Below, piece after piece: positions 1 to 7,964 of a DNA stretch of 32,469 nucleotides. This DNA is from an uncultured Eubacteriales bacterium. GTDB taxonomy: Bacteria; Bacillota; Clostridia; Oscillospirales; Oscillospiraceae. The DNA is taken from NCBI GenBank assembly GCA_900316255.1, contig ONCI01000009.1, forward strand, positions 1 to 32,469. The letters are read 5' to 3'. The translations under genes were made by a program, and so were the position numbers. Position 1 is the first letter of the stretch, and the number at the start of each line of letters is the position of its first letter. The notes below the pieces were generated by a model that was not told where the DNA came from, did not search any database, and saw nothing but the letters and a program-made list of their open reading frames with translations.

Positions 1-19
1 TATCACAATACAGCCAGGT

Positions 20-51
20 TCCGCCGGGAGGGCACAAGGCCCTCCCCTACG
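20..51. repeat. GTAGGGG-type hairpin repeat
   Basis: A perfect 8-bp stem (GGGAGGGC at 26-33, GCCCTCCC at 39-46) with a 5-nt loop, ending in CCCTACG. Read on the minus strand it begins CGTAGGGG and then folds. A related GTAGGGG-headed hairpin lies inside the glycosyltransferase gene near 5895-5924, so this looks like a dispersed palindromic repeat and not only a terminator. It could still act as a terminator for a gene upstream of the window. Confidence 0.5.
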
Positions 52-135
52 TTATGATCAGAGGTTTGCGCTCTTCTTCGTGTTTTGCAACAGCCCCTTT
101 CTTGCCCCGGAGGAGGCGGAGATAAGCGAAAGTGC

Positions 136-164
136 TTGATTCTCCGGCAGAAATAGAGTAAACT
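136..164 (+). promoter_or_regulatory. Putative promoter of the thiI operon
   Basis: A -35-like TTGATT (136-141) is followed after 17 nt by a -10-like TAAACT (159-164), about 30 nt before the thiI start. The -35 sits in the context TGCTTGAT, which resembles the TGCTTG context of three other promoters in this window. The -10 matches the consensus at only four of six positions. Confidence 0.45.
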
Positions 165-195
165 GACGGAGATTTCTATTGCGACAGGAGTACAT

Positions 196-1377
196 ATGAA
201 CGATATTCTTCTTCTCAAGCTGGGCGAGATCGTGCTGAAGGGTCTCAACCGCAAGGGCTTTGAACAGAAGCTCATGGGCAATATCCGCCGCCGCCTGGTG
301 CCCATCGGAAAATTCAGGGTGACGTGCATGCAGTCCACCATCTACGTGGAGGCCCTGGAGGAGGACGCCGACATGGACGCCGCCTTCGAGGCGGTGCAGA
401 AGATCTTTGGCGTGGTGAAGATCAGCCGGGCCGCCGCCTGTGAAAAGGACAAGGACGCCATCGCAAGGCTGGCCATCGACTATCTGCGGGAGGATATGCT
501 GCGGGCCAGGAGCTTCAAGGTGGAATCCAAGCGCAGCGACAAGAGCTTCCCCCTGACCTCCATCCAGCTGAGCCAGTATGTGGGCGGGGAGCTGGCCGAG
601 GCCTACCCCAACTGTGCCGTGGACGTGCACGAGCCGGAACTCATCGTGAACCTGGAGATCCGGGATCTGGCGGCCTACGTCCACGCCCAGCCGGTGAACG
701 GTGCCGGCGGCATGCCCGTGGGCTCCAACGGCGTGGCGGTGACCCTGCTCTCCGGCGGCATCGACAGCCCGGTTTCCACCTACATGATCGCGAAGCGGGG
801 CGTGCGCCTCATTCCGGTGCACTTCTTCTCCTTCCCCTACACCTCCCAGCAGGCCAAGGAAAAGGTCATTGAGCTGGCAAGACTGCTGACGGCCTGGTGC
901 GGCAAAATGACCCTGGAGGTGGTGCCTTTTACGCACATCCAGGAGGAGATCCGGGACAAGTGCCCGGAGGAGTATTTCACCCTGATCATGCGCCGCTTCA
1001 TGATGCGCATTGCCGAGCGGATCGCGCTGAGTAACGGGGCCCGCGCCATCGTCACCGGGGAGAACCTGGGCCAGGTGGCAAGCCAGACCATGGAGGCCAT
1101 GGCCTCTACCCAGGCCGTACTGAAGCTGCCAGTGCTGCAGCCGCTGATCGGCATGGACAAGGAGGAGATCGTACAGATGAGCCGCAGGATCGGCACCTTC
1201 GACACCTCCATCCTGCCCTATGAGGACTGCTGCACGGTCTTTACGCCGCGGCACCCCCGGACCCGACCCACGGTTTCCGAGGTGGAGAAGGCCGAGAGCG
1301 CCCTGGACGTGGACGCCCTGGTGGAGGAGGCCCTGCAGGGCATCGAACGGATCACTCTGGATCTGGAGGAAGCGTAA
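196..1377 (+). CDS. thiI: tRNA 4-thiouridine synthase ThiI (tRNA sulfurtransferase)
   Basis: ThiI adenylates uridine 8 of tRNA and transfers sulfur to it, giving 4-thiouridine; in many bacteria it also supplies sulfur for the thiazole of thiamine. The 393-aa protein has an N-terminal ferredoxin-like/THUMP region (about residues 1-165) for tRNA binding and a PP-loop ATP pyrophosphatase domain with SGGIDSP at residues 186-192. A YEDCCTVF segment near residue 345 is typical of the family. There is no C-terminal rhodanese domain, as in Bacillus-type ThiI (E. coli ThiI is longer because of that domain), so the persulfide relay must differ. The ATG at 196 has an AGGAG site 6 nt upstream. It is the first gene of an operon: the cinA start codon directly follows its stop. 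Confident. Confidence 0.96.
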   Translation: MNDILLLKLGEIVLKGLNRKGFEQKLMGNIRRRLVPIGKFRVTCMQSTIYVEALEEDADMDAAFEAVQKIFGVVKISRAAACEKDKDAIARLAIDYLREDMLRARSFKVESKRSDKSFPLTSIQLSQYVGGELAEAYPNCAVDVHEPELIVNLEIRDLAAYVHAQPVNGAGGMPVGSNGVAVTLLSGGIDSPVSTYMIAKRGVRLIPVHFFSFPYTSQQAKEKVIELARLLTAWCGKMTLEVVPFTHIQEEIRDKCPEEYFTLIMRRFMMRIAERIALSNGARAIVTGENLGQVASQTMEAMASTQAVLKLPVLQPLIGMDKEEIVQMSRRIGTFDTSILPYEDCCTVFTPRHPRTRPTVSEVEKAESALDVDALVEEALQGIERITLDLEEA

Positions 1378-2631
1378 ATGCGCGAATATAACACCGAGAT
1401 CCTCTCCGTGGGGACCGAGCTGCTGCTGGGACACATCACCAATACCGACACCCGGGACATCTCCGAGATGCTGTCCCGGATCGGGGTGAATGTGCGCTAC
1501 CAGACTGTGGTGGGGGACAACCCGGAACGCCTGGCCCAATGCGTCAGCATCGCGAAAGCGCGGGCGGACGTGATCATCACCACCGGCGGCCTGGGACCCA
1601 CCTGTGACGATCTGACCAAGCAGGTGCTGGCGGAGAGCTTCGGCCTGCGGCTGGTGGAAAACGCCGCCGAGCGGGAGGGGCTTTACGAGTACATCCGCAC
1701 GGGAAAGAACTTTACCCCCAACAACTTCACCCAGGCCCTGCTGCCGGAGGGCTGCACGGTATTCCACAACCGCTGGGGCACCGCCCCCGGCTGCGCCTTT
1801 GAGGCGGAGGGCAAGATCGTCCTCATGCTGCCGGGGCCTCCCAACGAGTGTGTGCCCATGTTCCGGGAATACGGCATCCCCTATCTGAAGAAACTCTCCG
1901 AGGAGCAGATCCTGTCCCACACGGTGCGTATCTTCGGCATGGGAGAGAGCGCGGTGGACGATCTCTTTGCCGAAGAGATGAACGCCATGCGCAACCCCTC
2001 CATGGCGCCCTACGCCAAGGAGTGCGACTGCCTGCTGAAGGTCACGGCCAAGGCCGGGACCGAAGAAGAGGCTGAGGCCATGATGGCGCCGGTGATCGCC
2101 CATGTAAAGGAAAAGCTGGGCGAATATGTCTACGGGATGGACGTGGAGTGCATCGAGGAGGCCGTGCTGCCCCTGTTGAAAGAGAAGGGCCTTACCTTCG
2201 CCGCGGCGGAGAGCTGCACCGGCGGGGACGTGGCCCGGCGCATCACCGAGATCCCCGGGGCCAGCGCCGTGTTCCTGGGCGGCTGCGTCACCTATACCAA
2301 CGAAGTGAAGTCCAGACTCCTGGGCATCGACCTGGACCTGATCGAAGAAAACGGCGCCGTCAGCGAGCCGGTGGCAAGACTGATGGCGGAGCGGGTCCGG
2401 GCGATCACCGGGGCGGACATCGGCCTTGGCGTCACGGGCCTTGCCGGACCGGACGGGGACGGCGTCCACGAGGTGGGGACGGTCTTCGTCTCCATGGCTG
2501 TGGAGGGGGAGACCTATGTGCGCGAGCTGCACCTGGGCACCTTCCGCACCCGCAGCTTCATCCGGCGCATGGCGGGCAACCACCTCTATGACATGATGCG
2601 CCGCTGCCTCACCGGCCTCCGTGTCGTGTAA
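1378..2631 (+). CDS. cinA: CinA-family protein, nicotinamide-nucleotide amidase
   Basis: A 417-aa two-domain CinA. The N-terminal half (about 1-170) is a MoaB/MogA-like domain with the TTGGLGPTCDD segment; in characterised homologues this half has ADP-ribose/NMN pyrophosphatase activity. The C-terminal half (from about residue 255) is the PncC amidase domain, with the signature ESCTGG at 278-283 and a later GVTGLAGPDGDG loop, converting NMN to nicotinate mononucleotide in NAD salvage. Length and both signatures are normal for a full-length CinA. The start codon abuts the thiI stop (TAA-ATG) and a GGAGG site sits in the end of thiI, indicating translational coupling. The historical link to competence is not supported by any neighbour here. 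Confidence 0.95.
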   Translation: MREYNTEILSVGTELLLGHITNTDTRDISEMLSRIGVNVRYQTVVGDNPERLAQCVSIAKARADVIITTGGLGPTCDDLTKQVLAESFGLRLVENAAEREGLYEYIRTGKNFTPNNFTQALLPEGCTVFHNRWGTAPGCAFEAEGKIVLMLPGPPNECVPMFREYGIPYLKKLSEEQILSHTVRIFGMGESAVDDLFAEEMNAMRNPSMAPYAKECDCLLKVTAKAGTEEEAEAMMAPVIAHVKEKLGEYVYGMDVECIEEAVLPLLKEKGLTFAAAESCTGGDVARRITEIPGASAVFLGGCVTYTNEVKSRLLGIDLDLIEENGAVSEPVARLMAERVRAITGADIGLGVTGLAGPDGDGVHEVGTVFVSMAVEGETYVRELHLGTFRTRSFIRRMAGNHLYDMMRRCLTGLRVV

Positions 2632-2642
2632 GCGGGACGACC

Positions 2643-3572
2643 ATGGAACGAGCAGTTGTGGGCCGCTTTGCGCCCAGCCCCTCGGGCTATCTGCATATGG
2701 GAAACCTCCTGGCCATGCTGCTGGCCTGGCTGGATTGCCGCGCGAAAAACGGGCGTCTGATCTTCCGGCTGGAGGATCTGGACCCGGCAAGGTCCAAGCA
2801 GATCTACATCGACGCCCTGGCGGAGGATCTGCGCTGGCTGGGCCTGGACTGGGACGAGGGCTGGCCGGATCCTGCCTATGCCCAGAGCAGGCGGGGGGAG
2901 CGCTATGCCGCGGCCTTCGAGTTCCTGAAAGAAAAGGGCCTCTGCTATCCCTGCTGGTGCAGCAGGGCGGAGCGGCTGGCGGCGGCCTCGGCCCCCGCGC
3001 CGGGGGAGGAGCAGTTCGACCCCGGCTGCCGCTGCGCCCATATGAGCCGGGAGGAGCGGGAGCACCGCTTTGAATCAGACACAAGGACGCCCGCCTGGAA
3101 GCTCCGGGTGCCGGATCGGGAGATCTGCCTTGTGGACGGCCACTACGGCCTGCTGCGGCAGAACCCGGCCCGGGAGGGCGGCGATATCGTGATATGCCGC
3201 TCGGACGGGGTCTTTGCCTATCAGCTGGCCGTCAGTGTGGACGACATGGAGATGGGCGTGACCCGGGTGGTCCGGGGCAGAGACCTGCTGGACTCCGCGC
3301 CGAAGCAGAAGTGGCTGGTCGAGACCCTGGGGGGCGCGGCGCCGGACTACTGCCACGCGCCGCTGCTGACGGAAGAAAAGGGCAAGCTCTCCAAGCGAAT
3401 GGGCAGCCTCTCCACCCAGGTGCTGCGAAAGGAAACGAGCCCGGAGGCGCTGGTGGGGAAGCTGGCCTTCCTCTGCGGCCTCAGGGACCGTGAGGAGCCT
3501 GCAAAGCCCGAAGAGCTGCTCCGGAACTTCAGTTGGAATACAATCAAAACAGAGGATATCCGCATCGGATGA
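2643..3572 (+). CDS. gluQ: Glutamyl-Q tRNA(Asp) synthetase
   Basis: A truncated class I aminoacyl-tRNA synthetase paralogue that, in its family, attaches glutamate to the queuosine at position 34 of tRNA(Asp). The 309-aa protein has only the GluRS catalytic core: RFAPSPSGYLHMGN near the N-terminus contains the HIGH-like element (HMGN), KLSKR at 248-252 is the KMSKS loop, and no anticodon-binding domain follows. Cys104, Cys106 and Cys129 (plus Cys101 and Cys131 nearby) form the expected zinc-site region. It starts 11 nt after cinA with a weak ribosome site, so it is probably read from the thiI-cinA transcript. All three operon members except cinA act on tRNA. A discrete GluRS would be about 480 residues, which rules that out. 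Confidence 0.92.
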   Translation: MERAVVGRFAPSPSGYLHMGNLLAMLLAWLDCRAKNGRLIFRLEDLDPARSKQIYIDALAEDLRWLGLDWDEGWPDPAYAQSRRGERYAAAFEFLKEKGLCYPCWCSRAERLAAASAPAPGEEQFDPGCRCAHMSREEREHRFESDTRTPAWKLRVPDREICLVDGHYGLLRQNPAREGGDIVICRSDGVFAYQLAVSVDDMEMGVTRVVRGRDLLDSAPKQKWLVETLGGAAPDYCHAPLLTEEKGKLSKRMGSLSTQVLRKETSPEALVGKLAFLCGLRDREEPAKPEELLRNFSWNTIKTEDIRIG

Positions 3573-3792
3573 ACAAGGGGATGTGAGAAACACATCCCCT
3601 CAAGCTGTCGACAAAGTGTCGACAGCTTGAAAGCAAAAATGGGAACTTCCAAAAAAGTTCCCATTTTTGCGTAGATTGGACGTGAAGGGGGGCATACCCT
3701 CCCCCCTTCACAATCCCCCCATGCGTGTCTATGCTATCCCGCATTGGTTTGTCTACAGTCTGAGGGGATGTGAGAAACACATCCCCTTGTTG
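3571..3792. repeat. 222-bp MITE-like composite of inverted repeats
   Basis: The ends are near-perfect terminal inverted repeats: GAACAAGGGGATGTG at the left and CACATCCCCTTGTTG at the right (14 of 15 match after reverse complementing). Each end carries the same 25-nt hairpin (3576-3600 and 3763-3787; stem AGGGGATGTG, loop AGAAA). Between them lie a 14-bp hairpin with a 3-nt loop (3600-3630), a 16-bp hairpin (3633-3670), and an 11-bp GTGAAGGGGGG hairpin (3682-3711). It starts at the gluQ stop codon. There is no transposase; it looks like a non-autonomous mobile repeat. It fills most of the 328-nt gap between gluQ and the next gene. Confidence 0.6.
3633..3670. terminator. Probable terminator after gluQ
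   Basis: A 16-bp perfect hairpin (3633-3648 with 3655-3670, loop CCAAAA) whose stem ends in AAAAA on one side and TTTTT on the other, so it could stop transcription in both directions. It is part of the composite repeat. Confidence 0.6.
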
Positions 3793-3795
3793 AGA

Positions 3796-3830
3796 TTTGA
3801 GTTTTGAGCTTTGAGTTTTGAGTTTTGAGA
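3796..3830. repeat. Five tandem TTTGAGN heptamers
   Basis: Five consecutive 7-nt units (starts at 3796, 3803, 3810, 3817, 3824) read TTTGAGT, TTTGAGC, TTTGAGT, TTTGAGT, TTTGAGA. The same word occurs in the arms of the element at 7965-8084. Confidence 0.75.
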
Positions 3831-3845
3831 AGCAGATGTACAGGA

Positions 3846-3885
3846 AAAAGGAGCTGTGAAAGCCGCGGTTTTCACAGCTCCTTTT
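3846..3885 (-). terminator. Terminator of the zinc-ribbon protein gene
   Basis: A perfect 16-bp stem (3846-3861 with 3870-3885) around an 8-nt loop, just beyond the minus-strand stop at 3901. The stem ends in AAAA/TTTT, giving a T run in the minus direction. Confidence 0.75.
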
Positions 3886-3900
3886 CGGATGCAAAGAAGA

Positions 3901-5169
3901 TCAGAAGATGATGTTCCAGACTTCGTAGGAGAGGATCTGGAAGGTGGGAACGCCGTTGAAGGTGTAGTCCCGCACCACGGCGGTGCCTCCCTGGACAGGC
4001 TTGGCCTTGCCGGACCAGACCAGGTTTGCGACCTCGTCGTTGTTGAGATGATAGAGAGAATCGCTCATACCATTGTCCCAGTACTCCATCAGGTCCAGCT
4101 CGTAGTTCTGGAACTGCACCGTATAGGTGCCGTCGCCGTTTGCGGTCATGTCATAGGCCACGGTGAAGTGGTTGTAGGCCTCGCCGTCCGCGGCGGGGAA
4201 GCGGAAGTAGCCGTCCCGGTAGACGAAGGTGTTCCAGGCGCTGAGCATGTATTCGGTGTTGTTCAGGGGGTTCACGCTGCGCGCAAAGAAGCGGTTGAGA
4301 TAGAGATTGGCGTCTTCCAGGCTGAGACACTCGTCGCCCTCCAGGTAGACGATGCGGTCGTGATGGTTGAGCTTGCAGTAGAGCTCTACAAAGCGGATCA
4401 GAAAGTCGTCCGCGGCATTGGAGCTGTTGAAGGAGGGCTTCATCTGCTCGGAGAAGTTGGAAAGGAAAATGTTGACGCGGTAGAGCCTGTCGCCGGAGAG
4501 CTCGGTGGAGCCTGCGGGGGCGGCCTTGGTGTAAACCAGGACGCTGCCCTGGATCCCCTCGCAGCTGGCCGTCAGGGTGACGGGGCTGCCCGGGTTTTTC
4601 AGCACCGTGATGGTGCAGTTCCTGCCCTTGGGACCCGGTTCCAGCTTGAGGACCGAGGGATCGCTGACGCTCCACTGGAAGGAAGCGTCGGCAAAGAGCG
4701 CCTCCGGGAAGGCCAGGGCTTTCAGATCCAGGGAGTTGCCCACCGCCTCGGTGAACTCCTCCAGCTGGGTGGTGCCATAGCAGATCCGCACGGCGTCGGG
4801 AACCGCCTTCGCCGTGGGCGTGGGGGTGCCGGGCACGGGCGTCACAGTCGCCGCGGCGGGGGAGGGCGTGATGACGATGATCTCCGTGGTGGGCTGGGGA
4901 CTGGGGGAAGGACTCGCCCCGGTCGCCTCCGGCACAAAGGTTTCCGCCGGGCTGAGTGGCTGGGGAGCTGCGTCCTTTTTGCCGCCCAGCAGCAGGACCA
5001 GCAGCACGATCACCGCGGCCAGCAGCGCAAGGCAAAGGGCGATCCAGGGCCAGAGAGGACGGGAGGGCCTCTCCTGGGCCTTGGGCTCGGAATTTGGCAG
5101 CGGGGCGCCGCAGATGGAACAGTAATTGGAGCCGTCGGGGCTTTCACAGCCGCAGTGGGGACAGAACAT
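3901..5169 (-). CDS. Zinc-ribbon, membrane-anchored extracytoplasmic protein of unknown function
   Basis: No specific function recognised. The 422-aa protein opens with a cytoplasmic zinc ribbon (CPHC near residue 3 and CSIC near residue 17), then a basic/proline stretch, one strongly hydrophobic segment (about 42-62), a Pro/Thr/Ser-rich linker (about 68-115), and a roughly 300-residue outer part. The outer part includes a segment like a bacterial Ig-type fold (SFQWSVSDPSVLKLEPG), followed by an acidic, Tyr/Phe-rich region. This zinc ribbon plus anchor layout is repeated in the RCC1-like protein at 18324-19667. It lies 41 nt downstream of the PMT-type glycosyltransferase on the same strand and may be cotranscribed. 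The start at 5169 is the first Met directly before the zinc ribbon. Confidence 0.8.
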   Translation of the reverse strand: MFCPHCGCESPDGSNYCSICGAPLPNSEPKAQERPSRPLWPWIALCLALLAAVIVLLVLLLGGKKDAAPQPLSPAETFVPEATGASPSPSPQPTTEIIVITPSPAAATVTPVPGTPTPTAKAVPDAVRICYGTTQLEEFTEAVGNSLDLKALAFPEALFADASFQWSVSDPSVLKLEPGPKGRNCTITVLKNPGSPVTLTASCEGIQGSVLVYTKAAPAGSTELSGDRLYRVNIFLSNFSEQMKPSFNSSNAADDFLIRFVELYCKLNHHDRIVYLEGDECLSLEDANLYLNRFFARSVNPLNNTEYMLSAWNTFVYRDGYFRFPAADGEAYNHFTVAYDMTANGDGTYTVQFQNYELDLMEYWDNGMSDSLYHLNNDEVANLVWSGKAKPVQGGTAVVRDYTFNGVPTFQILSYEVWNIIF

Positions 5170-5210
5170 GGGATCACCGGCTTTCTAAAGAATGGGAAGC
5201 ACGCGTTTTG

Positions 5211-7061
5211 TCAGAAGGGCCAGCTGGGCAGCCATTTGAGCAAAGCGTCGGCCAGTTCCGATTTGATGGGCAGCCCGTTCAGCACCGGGAAGAAAAGCAC
5301 AAAAAGGGCGATGGAGCCGGCGGTCAGACTCAGAGCGGAGAGCTTCCAGCTGCTGCGGTTTTCCCGGAGCAGGGCCATGGTGTAGCTGAGGGAGAGCACC
5401 AGGAAAAGCGCAGAGGGGAAATAGTGATAGGCGAAGGTGAGCCGCTCCACCGGCACCCAGGGCAGCAGCTGGCTGAGATAGCCTACCAGGATGAAGGCGG
5501 CCAGCCTGTCCCGGCGGCGAATGGCCATCCAGCAGAGCACCGGCAGGCTCAGCAGGCCGCCCCAGCAGAGCACCGGATTCAGGAAAGCGCCGATGCTGCT
5601 GCGCAGGCCGGGGGTGGGATACTCCAGCACATAGAGGATGGGCCGGTAGTCGATGAGCCAGTGGTACCAGTTGGAGGAATAGGGGTGAGTTGCTCCAAGC
5701 ACGCTCTTGGAATGATAGGTGAACATATAGTTCTGGTTATCCAGAACGATGCGCAGATAGTCCCCGGAGAAGAGGGAGACTCCCCTGGCCTGGCCGTAGG
5801 GCAGGTAGCTGAGATAATAGATCAGCAGAGGGACTGCGATGAAGAAGACCAGGCAGAAGAGGACGTTTTTCAGAAAAGCGGGAAGAAGGGAAGACGGGCC
5901 GTCGGGGACGCCGGCCCCTACATCTCCCTCGGGAGACGACGGACGTCTATCAGCCGCCCCTGCGGAGTCTTTTCGGGCCTTGATAAAGCGGAGGATCCAG
6001 TGGACAGCCCAGAGAAGGGCCAGGCCCGCCCCGGCATAGATGCTGGTCCACTTGGCGGCGGCGCCCAGACCGAAGCTGACACCGCAGAGGGCCAGAGCCC
6101 AGAGCTTGTCCTCCGAGAGCCAGATCCAGAGGAAGAGATACATCAGAAGGATGAAGAAAACCGAGTAGGTGTCGATGGTGGCGATGCGGGTCTGGACATA
6201 GTGCATGAAGTCCGAGGCAAAGAGAAGGGTGCCCAGGGAGGGCAGCAGCTGTCCGCCGAAGAGCTTTTTGAGAAAGACGTAGAGCAGCGGCAGCATCAGC
6301 GTACCGAAGAGGGTACCGGAAAAGCGCCAGCCGAAGGGCGTCATGCCGAAGAGGCGGATGCCCAGACCCATGATCTCCTTGCCGAGAGGCGGGTGGGTGA
6401 TCTCATAGGGCCAGACGCCGTTCAGATGCTCCCATGCCGTGCGGGCGTGGTAGATCTCGTCAAAGTAAGAGGAGTTCTGAAAACTCTGGGAGAGGGGGAC
6501 GGTGTCCGCCTCATCGCAGAGCTGGGGGATATTGCAGGATACGGCAATGGGGTCGCCGTCTCCGTTCAAGGGCACCACCTCGCCCAGCCAGGGCTCGCCG
6601 GAGGTGGCGCAGATGCGGATATACCGGGGGCGGAGGGAGGTCTCCGGGGTGATCGCCGTCCATTTGAGCACGGCGATGTGGTCCTGGGTGAAGGAGAAGA
6701 CGGAGAAATACTCCTGCCCGTTCTCGGAATAGGAGAGATCGTAGCTCCCCATGCCGACGCCGGGATAGAGCATGATGCTGCTGGGAGCGGAGCCCTCGGG
6801 CAGCTCCAGCACCGCCACCTGGCCGGCCATGGGCACAAAGCTCTGGGGATCGCGCATGCCGCCAAGACGGAAAAAGGCCGTGCAGGCGTAGAGCCCGGTG
6901 ATGAGCAGGATGGGCAGCGCGTCCCGGCGGGAAAGTGCGCGGGAGCGGGCCCTGCCCCCCTTCCCGGGGAGGAGGCAGCGGTTCAAATCCGGCAGGGTCA
7001 TGAAATAGACCAGCAGCAAAAGCACGGTCAGCAGGGGGAGAAAATAGGCAAAAACTTTCAT
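5211..7061 (-). CDS. PMT-family (GT39) membrane mannosyltransferase
   Basis: A 616-aa polytopic glycosyltransferase of the dolichyl/polyprenyl-phosphate-mannose protein mannosyltransferase type. Family landmarks are an acidic pair in FDEIYH (Asp201-Glu202) and HPPLGK (His223 onward), followed by many hydrophobic helices and a C-terminal four-helix region. In the family such enzymes move a lipid-linked sugar to an acceptor on the outer face of the membrane. Two oddities: a soluble beta-rich segment (about 65-190, including RPRYIRICA) sits between the first helix and the acidic pair and resembles a discoidin-like carbohydrate-binding domain; and residues about 365-392 contain a Gly/Pro/Ser-rich insert (VGAGVPDGP) encoded by a dispersed DNA repeat. 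The acceptor is unknown; the zinc-ribbon protein downstream is only a positional candidate. Confidence 0.85.
   Translation of the reverse strand: MKVFAYFLPLLTVLLLLVYFMTLPDLNRCLLPGKGGRARSRALSRRDALPILLITGLYACTAFFRLGGMRDPQSFVPMAGQVAVLELPEGSAPSSIMLYPGVGMGSYDLSYSENGQEYFSVFSFTQDHIAVLKWTAITPETSLRPRYIRICATSGEPWLGEVVPLNGDGDPIAVSCNIPQLCDEADTVPLSQSFQNSSYFDEIYHARTAWEHLNGVWPYEITHPPLGKEIMGLGIRLFGMTPFGWRFSGTLFGTLMLPLLYVFLKKLFGGQLLPSLGTLLFASDFMHYVQTRIATIDTYSVFFILLMYLFLWIWLSEDKLWALALCGVSFGLGAAAKWTSIYAGAGLALLWAVHWILRFIKARKDSAGAADRRPSSPEGDVGAGVPDGPSSLLPAFLKNVLFCLVFFIAVPLLIYYLSYLPYGQARGVSLFSGDYLRIVLDNQNYMFTYHSKSVLGATHPYSSNWYHWLIDYRPILYVLEYPTPGLRSSIGAFLNPVLCWGGLLSLPVLCWMAIRRRDRLAAFILVGYLSQLLPWVPVERLTFAYHYFPSALFLVLSLSYTMALLRENRSSWKLSALSLTAGSIALFVLFFPVLNGLPIKSELADALLKWLPSWPF
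5895..5924 (-). repeat. GTAGGGG repeat inserted in frame in the PMT gene
   Basis: On the minus strand this reads GATGTAGGGGCCGGCG and continues through CCCCGACGGCCCG, with a 6-bp GGGCCG/CGGCCC stem. It shares the GTAGGGG head and GC-rich hairpin form with the repeat at 20-51. It encodes residues 380-389 (DVGAGVPDGP) in a loop between membrane helices, keeping the frame open. Confidence 0.5.
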
Positions 7062-7090
7062 GGCAATACGGTCCTGATGATGAAATGGAG

Positions 7091-7122
7091 CGGGCGCAGG
7101 GGCAGAAGGCCGCCTGCGCCCG
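7091..7122 (-). terminator. Hairpin after the HAD phosphatase gene
   Basis: A 10-bp stem (CGGGCGCAGG at 7091-7100 with CCTGCGCCCG at 7113-7122) lies just past the minus-strand stop at 7136. The T run after it in the minus direction is poor, so it may attenuate instead of fully terminating before the PMT gene. Confidence 0.5.
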
Positions 7123-7135
7123 AAAAAGACAGGCT

Positions 7136-7957
7136 TCAGCTCCGAAGCAGCTGGTGCAGTTCCTTGACGGAGGGGAGGATCAGATCCGGCTGACGCTCCG
7201 CCGCGTCCACCATGGCCCGGTCCGTCTCGCCGGAGAGGACCAGTACGGAGACGCTGCCCGCGTTCTGGGCCACGGCAATATCGGTATAGAGCCGGTCGCC
7301 CACGGCGCAGATCTTCTCGTTGGGGATGCCGGTCATTTTGGAAATGACATCGATCATGTTCCGGTTGGGCTTGCCGATGTACTCGGGTTTTACCCCGGAG
7401 GAGGCGGTGAGCAGGGCGCAGATGCTGCCGCAGTCCGGCAGGACCTCGCCGGCGGGCATGGGGCAGACCCAGTCGGGGTTGGCGGCGATGAACTTGGAGC
7501 CCCGGCGCAGGAAGTGAACGGCCTTGTCCAGCTTCTCGTACACCAGCTCCGTATCGAAGCCCTGGACTACCACATCCACGTCAAAGGCCTCGGTGTGGCC
7601 CTTGTCGTCGTTCACCAGACGGATGCCGTAGCTTTCCAGCTCCCGGTAGAAGGCCCGGGTGCCGGCCAGATACACGCTGGCCCCGGGGTAGTTCTGGTTC
7701 AGGTAAAGGCCGGTGGCCATGCCGGAGGTGAAGACGTTCTCCGCCTCGCAGGGAAAGCCCAGCCTTCTGAGGCGGGTGATATAGTCCACTCCGGCCCGGG
7801 AGGAGTTGTTGGTGAGATAGATGTATTGTTTCCCAAGACGGGGCAGATCCTCCATCAGATCGATGGCGCCGTCGTAGACATTGTCTCCCAGGTAGAGGGT
7901 GCCGTCCATGTCAAAGAGGAAGAGCTCGCAGGCGCGGAGCTTGTCAAGGTTGGTCAT
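7136..7957 (-). CDS. HAD-IIA family sugar/phosphate phosphatase
   Basis: A 273-aa haloacid-dehalogenase phosphatase of subfamily IIA (NagD/AraL/p-nitrophenylphosphatase-like). Motif I is DMDGTLYLGD with nucleophile Asp16 and acid/base Asp18; motif II is the YLTNNSS segment; the C-terminal part has GKPN and AVGDRLYTDIAVAQNAG (motifs III/IV). The region in between is the C2-type cap. Length is typical. Substrates in this family are small phosphate esters, for example sugar phosphates or glycerol phosphate. Its place next to glycerol kinase makes a glycerol-phosphate or triose-phosphate substrate possible, but that is inference. The ATG has GGAG 8 nt upstream. A repeat element separates it from glpK. 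Confidence 0.92.
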   Translation of the reverse strand: MTNLDKLRACELFLFDMDGTLYLGDNVYDGAIDLMEDLPRLGKQYIYLTNNSSRAGVDYITRLRRLGFPCEAENVFTSGMATGLYLNQNYPGASVYLAGTRAFYRELESYGIRLVNDDKGHTEAFDVDVVVQGFDTELVYEKLDKAVHFLRRGSKFIAANPDWVCPMPAGEVLPDCGSICALLTASSGVKPEYIGKPNRNMIDVISKMTGIPNEKICAVGDRLYTDIAVAQNAGSVSVLVLSGETDRAMVDAAERQPDLILPSVKELHQLLRS

Positions 7958-7964
7958 GTTGTTT

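Noticed and set aside
3-341. Small minus-strand gene at the left edge
   Set aside because: It overlaps the thiI promoter and start, and its coding potential comes from the hairpin repeat at 20-51.
58-3084. A 1008-codon open frame on the minus strand
   Set aside because: It lies antisense to thiI, cinA and gluQ, has a His/Gly/Ala-rich composition typical of the complement of GC-rich genes, and no recognisable domain.
3856-7193. Long plus-strand frames across the zinc-ribbon and PMT genes
   Set aside because: No start signals or domains; the minus-strand frames have zinc ribbon, membrane helices and family motifs.
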